Shown here: positions 29,245-33,171 of the stretch, piece after piece
Layout: each line of letters starts with the position of its first letter
Numbering within the stretch: the first letter of the stretch is position 1
Assembly: GCA_025454775.1 (NCBI GenBank)
Contig: JALONU010000009.1
Location: forward strand, 1 to 33,171
DNA length: 33,171 nt
Source: Bacteroidales bacterium
GTDB lineage: Bacteria > Bacteroidota > Bacteroidia > Bacteroidales > VadinHA17
Direction: 5' to 3'
Notes under the pieces: model-generated
What the model saw: only the letters and a program-made list of their open reading frames with translations
Database searches by the model: none
What the model was told of the DNA's origin: nothing
Program-made: the position numbers and the translations under genes

Positions 29245-31119
29245 ATGAAACTTGAGTATGATATAATCGTAGTTGGCGGGGGACATGCAGGGTGCGAAGC
29301 AGCACATGCAGCAGCCAGGATGGGAGCAAGAACTCTGCTGATAACGATTGATATGACAAAGCTCGCACAAATGTCTTGCAATCCTGCAATGGGAGGAATT
29401 GCAAAGGGACAGATAATAAGGGAAATTGATGCATTGGGGGGAATGAGCGGCATTATAACGGACCGCAGCACCATTCAGTTCAGAATGCTTAACAGATCCA
29501 AAGGCCCTGCGATGTGGAGTCCGAGGGCTCAATGTGACAGGGTAAGATTTTCAATAGAGTGGAGGAAATGGTTGGAGAGAACTGAAAACCTGCATATCTG
29601 GCAGGAGCTTGCAGTTAAGATAATTATGAAGGAAGGAAAAGCTGCAGGTGTGGAAACAGCTTTTGGAAACAAAATGTATGCAAAGAAAGTGATTCTGACA
29701 AACGGAACCTTTCTGAACGGTCTGATGCATGTGGGATTTGAAAGAATGCCTGGAGGCAGATCAGGAGACCAGGCATCGACAGGGCTAAGCGACCAGCTGT
29801 CAAAAATTGGCCTTAAGGTTGAAAGATTGAAAACAGGGACAAGCGCGCGGATAGACGGAAGAACGGTAGACTTTAGAAAAATGACCGAACAGAAAGGTGA
29901 TGACGAAGGCAGAACATTTTCTTATTTGGGGGAAAGGAAAAGAAATAGAAAGCAGAAAAGCTGCTTTATAACACATACCAACAGGGAAGTTCACGAGGAG
30001 TTGAGAAAAGGACTAAAATTCAGTCCGCTGTTCCAGGGAATAATTAAAGGAAGAGGACCAAGGTATTGCCCAAGCATTGAGGACAAAATTGTAACTTTTG
30101 GAGATAAGGAAGCACATCAGCTTTTTCTGGAGCCTGAAGGTAAGGATACGATTGAGTATTACGTTAACGGCTTTGCGAGCAGCCTGCCTCTTGAAACACA
30201 GATTAAGGCGTTAAGAAAGGTCCCGGGACTGGAAAAAGTAGAGATATTCAGGCCTGGATATGCAATTGAATACGATTTTTTCCAGCCAACACAATTAAAA
30301 CATACTCTGGAAAACAAGACAATTGAAAATCTGTATTTCGCTGGACAGATAAACGGGACGACGGGATATGAGGAAGCGGCAGCACAGGGGATAATAGCCG
30401 GAATAAACGCAGTAAGGAAGATAAGGGGAGAGGAAGAATTCATTCTTGGAAGGGACGAATCATACATAGGGGTGCTTATTGACGATCTGGTGACAAAGGG
30501 AGTTGATGAACCATACAGAATGTTCACATCGAGGGCGGAATACAGGATTTTACTTCGGCAGGATAACGGTGATGAAAGATTAACCAGGAAAGGATTTGAA
30601 ATAGGTCTTGCAGACAGGTCAAGAATAAGAAAACTTGAAGAAAAGGAGAGGACGGTAAAGAATATAATAGGATACCTTGATGAAAGAAGTGTTGCACCGG
30701 TAGAGATTAATGATTTTCTGAGGGAAAGAAACACTTCTGAGATTAAGCAGGCCGTAAAGGCACTGACACTTGCACTTAGGCCGCAAGTTGAACTGGAGGC
30801 ATTCCTGGAAAGAATAGAAGCAAAAAAGATATTGGAAGCAGAACTGAGAAGGTACAACGATGAAATAATAGAGGCAGCTGAGATAAGAATAAAATACGAA
30901 GGATACATTCAAAGAGAAAAGGCTATTGCTGATAAGATAAGAAGACTCGAGAATGTCAGAATCCCGGTCGATGTTAATTACGGGGAATTATTGTCAATAT
31001 CAACAGAGGGAAGACAAAAGTTATCCAGGCTAAAACCATCAACCATTGGGCAGGCAGGAAGAATCAGCGGTGTTTCTCCATCAGATATAAATATTCTGTT
31101 AATGTACCTGGGCAGATAA
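29245..31119 (+). CDS. mnmG: tRNA uridine 5-carboxymethylaminomethyl modification enzyme MnmG (GidA)
   Basis: A 624-residue MnmG, the FAD enzyme that with MnmE adds the cmnm5 group to U34 of several tRNAs. The FAD-binding GGGHAGCEA is at 11-19, followed by SCNPAMGGIAKGQIIREIDALGG, the conserved HVGFERMPGGRSGDQAS and RLKTGTSARID, and GQINGTTGYEEAAAQG. The C-terminal helical domain used for MnmE and tRNA binding is complete. The length is typical. It is the last gene of the 24.7-31.1 kb chain, 7 bp after ybeY. A parS-type palindrome begins 2 bp after its stop. In many bacteria gidA lies near the replication origin. Confidence 0.97.
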   Translation: MKLEYDIIVVGGGHAGCEAAHAAARMGARTLLITIDMTKLAQMSCNPAMGGIAKGQIIREIDALGGMSGIITDRSTIQFRMLNRSKGPAMWSPRAQCDRVRFSIEWRKWLERTENLHIWQELAVKIIMKEGKAAGVETAFGNKMYAKKVILTNGTFLNGLMHVGFERMPGGRSGDQASTGLSDQLSKIGLKVERLKTGTSARIDGRTVDFRKMTEQKGDDEGRTFSYLGERKRNRKQKSCFITHTNREVHEELRKGLKFSPLFQGIIKGRGPRYCPSIEDKIVTFGDKEAHQLFLEPEGKDTIEYYVNGFASSLPLETQIKALRKVPGLEKVEIFRPGYAIEYDFFQPTQLKHTLENKTIENLYFAGQINGTTGYEEAAAQGIIAGINAVRKIRGEEEFILGRDESYIGVLIDDLVTKGVDEPYRMFTSRAEYRILLRQDNGDERLTRKGFEIGLADRSRIRKLEEKERTVKNIIGYLDERSVAPVEINDFLRERNTSEIKQAVKALTLALRPQVELEAFLERIEAKKILEAELRRYNDEIIEAAEIRIKYEGYIQREKAIADKIRRLENVRIPVDVNYGELLSISTEGRQKLSRLKPSTIGQAGRISGVSPSDINILLMYLGR

Positions 31120-31121
31120 TG

Positions 31122-31137
31122 TGTTCCACGTGGAACA
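31122..31137 (+). promoter_or_regulatory. parS-type ParB-binding site 1
   Basis: TGTTCCACGTGGAACA is a perfect 16-bp palindrome with core CACGTG and fits the near-universal parS pattern TGTTnCACGTGnAACA. It lies 2 bp after the mnmG stop codon. A short T-run follows (AATTTTTATT), so a 6-bp stem with an ACGT loop could also act as a terminator. The second site 500 bp away makes parS the better reading. Confidence 0.72.
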
Positions 31138-31226
31138 ATTTTTATTATTTATTATTTAATTTTAAATTGTTCATATATCTCACAGATTTCATATCCGAAC
31201 AAATATATTAAAATATGTTGTCGCAG

Positions 31227-31246
31227 GGACATTGCATGCAATGTCC
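31227..31246. repeat. 20-bp perfect palindrome, copy 1
   Basis: GGACATTGCATGCAATGTCC is its own reverse complement. A second, slightly longer copy lies at 31299-31322, 53 bp to the right. Both are in the 291-bp gap between mnmG and the adenine deaminase gene, which otherwise holds only AT-rich DNA, an imperfect TTGTTC/GAACAA inverted pair (31168-31173 and 31197-31202) and the parS-type site. Confidence 0.85.
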
Positions 31247-31298
31247 ATGTGTGTAAAACATAGGTTTCGTAAGGAAACAAAATTCAAAATATTGTGGT

Positions 31299-31322
31299 AG
31301 GGACATTGCATGCAATGTCCCT
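31299..31322. repeat. 24-bp perfect palindrome, copy 2
   Basis: It has the same 20-bp core as copy 1, extended by AG and CT to 24 bp of perfect self-complementarity. It ends 88 bp before the adenine deaminase start. Paired copies of such a palindrome suggest a dispersed repeat family or a binding site used in pairs. Confidence 0.85.
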
Positions 31323-31410
31323 GCATGAATACCATAACATTTGGATATGGTTGTTAAATACATTAGGTCTGATAAAAAGGAAATGCAATGGTATATCCAA
31401 ACAATAAAAT

Positions 31411-33039
31411 ATGGATAATATGAAAATACAGGGCCGATTAATAGACATATTCAACAGGCAGATATTCGATGCAGAAATCGAAATCGAAAATGGAATGATC
31501 GCTGACATCAAAGAAATATCTGCGTCAGAAAGAAGAGATTATATAATGCCCGGATTAATCGATGCCCATGTCCATATAGAGAGCTCAATGATAACCCCTG
31601 GTTCATTCGCAATGGCAGCTGTTTCACGTGGAACAACCGGCGTTGTTTCGGATCCTCATGAAATAGCCAATGTAATGGGACTGCAGGGAATTGATTTTAT
31701 GATAGAAGATGGCAGGAAAACCCCATTCAGGTTCTGGTTCGGCGCACCATCCTGCGTTCCTGCTACAACGCTGGAAACCTCAGGTGCACGACTGGATGCT
31801 TCAGATACCGAAAAGCTGCTTAAAAGAGATGATATTAAGTTTCTGGCAGAAATGATGAATTTCCCCGGGGTGATCAATGACGATGAGGAAGTATTAAAAA
31901 AAATAGCGGCAGCCAGGAAGCTTGGAAAACCTGTTGACGGTCATGCACCCGGACTCACCGGACCAGGCCTGAGGAAATATATAAATGCCGGGATAACGAC
32001 GGATCACGAATGCAGCTCCATAGAAGAAGCCCTGGAGAAGATATCCCTTGGAATGAAAGTTATTATCCGTGAAGGAAGTGCCGGCAGAAATTTGCAGGCG
32101 CTTAAATCCCTCTATGCTGATTATCCGGAAATGATAATGCTCAGCAGTGATGACATCCATCCTGAAATGCTGAGAGAAAGACATCTCGACAAGCTCCTTG
32201 CCCGGCTCATAGATGATGGTTACGATATGTTCGATGTTATAAGAAGCGTAACGCTTAACCCGGTGCTCCACTACAACCTTAACGCGGGACTCCTGAGGCC
32301 GGGAGATCCTGCCGACTTCATAATTGTGGATGATCCCAGGAAAATGAATATCCTGGAAACATGGATAGGAGGACAGAAAGTCTATGAGAACGGGAATGTG
32401 CTTTTTAAATATGAGCCCGGAGAGCCTGTAAACAAATTCAATTGCAGACCAGTAGGAAGCACAGAGATTGAGGTTCCATGGAAGCCCGGAGAAATAAGGG
32501 TGATCACAGCTTTCGACGGAGAACTCTTTACGAAGGAAACACTTTTTGAACCAGCCCGGGGAACATTCATCGAAACAGATATTTCCGCTGATATCCTTAA
32601 GATCATCGTAAAGGACCGATACAATGATGCTCCGCCGGCCGTGGGATTTATAAAAGGATTCGGTCTTAAACAGGGGGCCTTTGCTTCCTCGGTTGCTCAC
32701 GACAGCCATAATATCATCGCAATAGGCACCAACAATGAGGATATTTTAACAGCTGTAAATGAAGTAGTTAAGTTAAAAGGAGGTCTGGCTGTATGCAGCA
32801 GTGGAAAAGTAGATTCACTGCAGCTTAACATTGCCGGAATAATGTCCGATCGCTCATGCAGTGAGGTCGCCGGAGATTACGTAAGACTGTCAGCATTGGT
32901 AAAAAGCCGGGGCTGCACAATGTCGGCGCCATTCATGACCCTCTCATTCATGGCGCTCCTGGTTATCCCCGAACTCAAGCTCAGCGACCGCGGACTGTTC
33001 GACGGCAACAAGTTTCAGTATATGCCTTTGTTTGTCTAG
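31411..33039 (+). CDS. ade: Adenine deaminase
   Basis: A 542-residue enzyme of the amidohydrolase superfamily that converts adenine to hypoxanthine and ammonia in purine salvage. The metal-binding PGLIDAHVHIESS is at 47-59 and DPHEIANV at 81-88. GHAPGL near 178 and DHECSS near 198 supply further ligands, and SSDDIHP near 247 the catalytic Asp. The C-terminal Ade domain includes FIKGFGLKQGAFASSVAHDSHN and a final strand region. The length is within the family range. Bases encoding Val71-Thr75 form a parS-type 16-mer. Two small inverted repeats (31331-31336 with 31346-31351, and 31340-31348 with 31393-31401) lie in its leader, but no purine riboswitch was recognised. Confidence 0.95.
   Translation: MDNMKIQGRLIDIFNRQIFDAEIEIENGMIADIKEISASERRDYIMPGLIDAHVHIESSMITPGSFAMAAVSRGTTGVVSDPHEIANVMGLQGIDFMIEDGRKTPFRFWFGAPSCVPATTLETSGARLDASDTEKLLKRDDIKFLAEMMNFPGVINDDEEVLKKIAAARKLGKPVDGHAPGLTGPGLRKYINAGITTDHECSSIEEALEKISLGMKVIIREGSAGRNLQALKSLYADYPEMIMLSSDDIHPEMLRERHLDKLLARLIDDGYDMFDVIRSVTLNPVLHYNLNAGLLRPGDPADFIIVDDPRKMNILETWIGGQKVYENGNVLFKYEPGEPVNKFNCRPVGSTEIEVPWKPGEIRVITAFDGELFTKETLFEPARGTFIETDISADILKIIVKDRYNDAPPAVGFIKGFGLKQGAFASSVAHDSHNIIAIGTNNEDILTAVNEVVKLKGGLAVCSSGKVDSLQLNIAGIMSDRSCSEVAGDYVRLSALVKSRGCTMSAPFMTLSFMALLVIPELKLSDRGLFDGNKFQYMPLFV
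31620..31635 (+). promoter_or_regulatory. parS-type ParB-binding site 2, inside ade
   Basis: TGTTTCACGTGGAACA matches TGTTnCACGTGnAACA at every fixed position. It lies within the adenine deaminase coding sequence, over the codons for Val71-Ser72-Arg73-Gly74-Thr75. The Ser, Arg and Thr codons used are exactly those that build the site. It is 498 bp from site 1. parS sites inside genes are common in other bacteria. Confidence 0.65.
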
Positions 33040-33145
33040 AGTCATTCGATTGCTTTGCCATCTGTAGCCTTGGCGAAGGCTGGTCATTCGATAGTCATTC
33101 AATTGCTTTGCCAGCCGAAGTTTCAACGGAGGCTGGTCATTCAAT
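33040..33145. repeat. 53-bp imperfect tandem repeat, two units
   Basis: Units 33040-33092 and 33093-33145 begin AGTCATTC(G/A)ATTGCTTTGCCA and end GGCTGGTCATTC(G/A)AT, with a diverged centre. The first centre contains a perfect hairpin, AGCCTT-GGCG-AAGGCT. The repeat starts directly after the ade stop codon. GAATGAC at 33157-33163 inverts the recurring GTCATTC, so the array may continue beyond the window. Confidence 0.8.
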
Positions 33146-33171
33146 GGACTAACAATGAATGACGCCCCGAG

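Noticed and set aside
31323-31410. Purine riboswitch before the adenine deaminase gene
   Set aside because: An ATATGG string and small hairpins are present, but the conserved core (GTTTCTACC-type junction and paired P1 ends) is missing.
31120-31410. Replication origin next to mnmG and the parS-type site
   Set aside because: No DnaA-box cluster (TTATnCACA type) was seen, and dnaA, dnaN and parAB are not present. Only origin proximity can be suggested.

Overview
The window looks like chromosomal DNA of a member of the Bacteroidota, probably close to Bacteroidales. The gene content fits this group: a DUF4292 lipoprotein between a TPR lipoprotein and an EnvC-like protein, a PurF-like protein starting Met-Ser-Gly-Phe-Phe-Gly, a secreted Gfo/Idh/MocA oxidoreductase, and the order HATPase - ybeY - mnmG. 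The promoters fit too. Several genes are preceded by the TAnnTTTG -7 box of this phylum, strong Shine-Dalgarno sequences are rare, and the intergenic repeats are of a familiar type (TCCCGATA/TATCGGGA hairpins, CCCCnnCCCC/GGGG hairpins, degenerate CACACGAAGG or CACGGATNA strings). No rRNA, tRNA, CRISPR array, transposase, phage or defence gene was seen.

Layout. 1-455 is non-coding and repeat-rich. 456-5888 holds metabolic and accessory genes: a secreted oxidoreductase, pirin, a small membrane protein, a DUF4180 protein, an Old Yellow Enzyme, a possible truncated secreted peptide and an acyltransferase. 5947-11253 is a metal-transport block: an SmtB/ArsR-type regulator with two matching operator palindromes, feoA-feoB, a YciI protein, a long multi-hairpin repeat, an Nramp transporter and a patatin-like hydrolase. 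11406-16311 holds a PurF-like protein without its nucleophilic Cys, a membrane coiled-coil protein, hemW, a VanZ protein, and rpiB followed by an Rrf2 regulator. 16312-16785 is an AT-rich gap. 16786-20331 is nadA, a large MORN-repeat protein and ruvB, all rightward. 20348-23006 is leftward: a Crp/Fnr regulator, pheS and a cyclophilin lipoprotein. 23086-24555 is a flippase, divergent from the cyclophilin gene through two overlapping promoters.

24722-31119 is a tightly packed rightward cluster: TPR lipoprotein, DUF4292 lipoprotein, EnvC-like protein, HATPase, YbeY, MnmG. Four of its five junctions are within 7 bp or overlap (the EnvC-HATPase gap is 55 bp), and two genes use TTG starts. The first three proteins look like an envelope module; the last three concern signalling and RNA maturation. 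Adenine deaminase follows (31411-33039), and the window ends in a 53-bp tandem repeat.

The most notable points are: two parS-type 16-mers 500 bp apart, one just behind mnmG and one inside the adenine deaminase gene; the SmtB-like regulator wired to feoAB; the PurF-like protein lacking its catalytic Cys; and the switch-like palindromic element at 8937-9119. No clearly new multi-gene system was recognised. The ArsR/Feo/Nramp block and the parS pair are the best candidates for follow-up. All functions are judged from motifs read by eye; no database search was possible.
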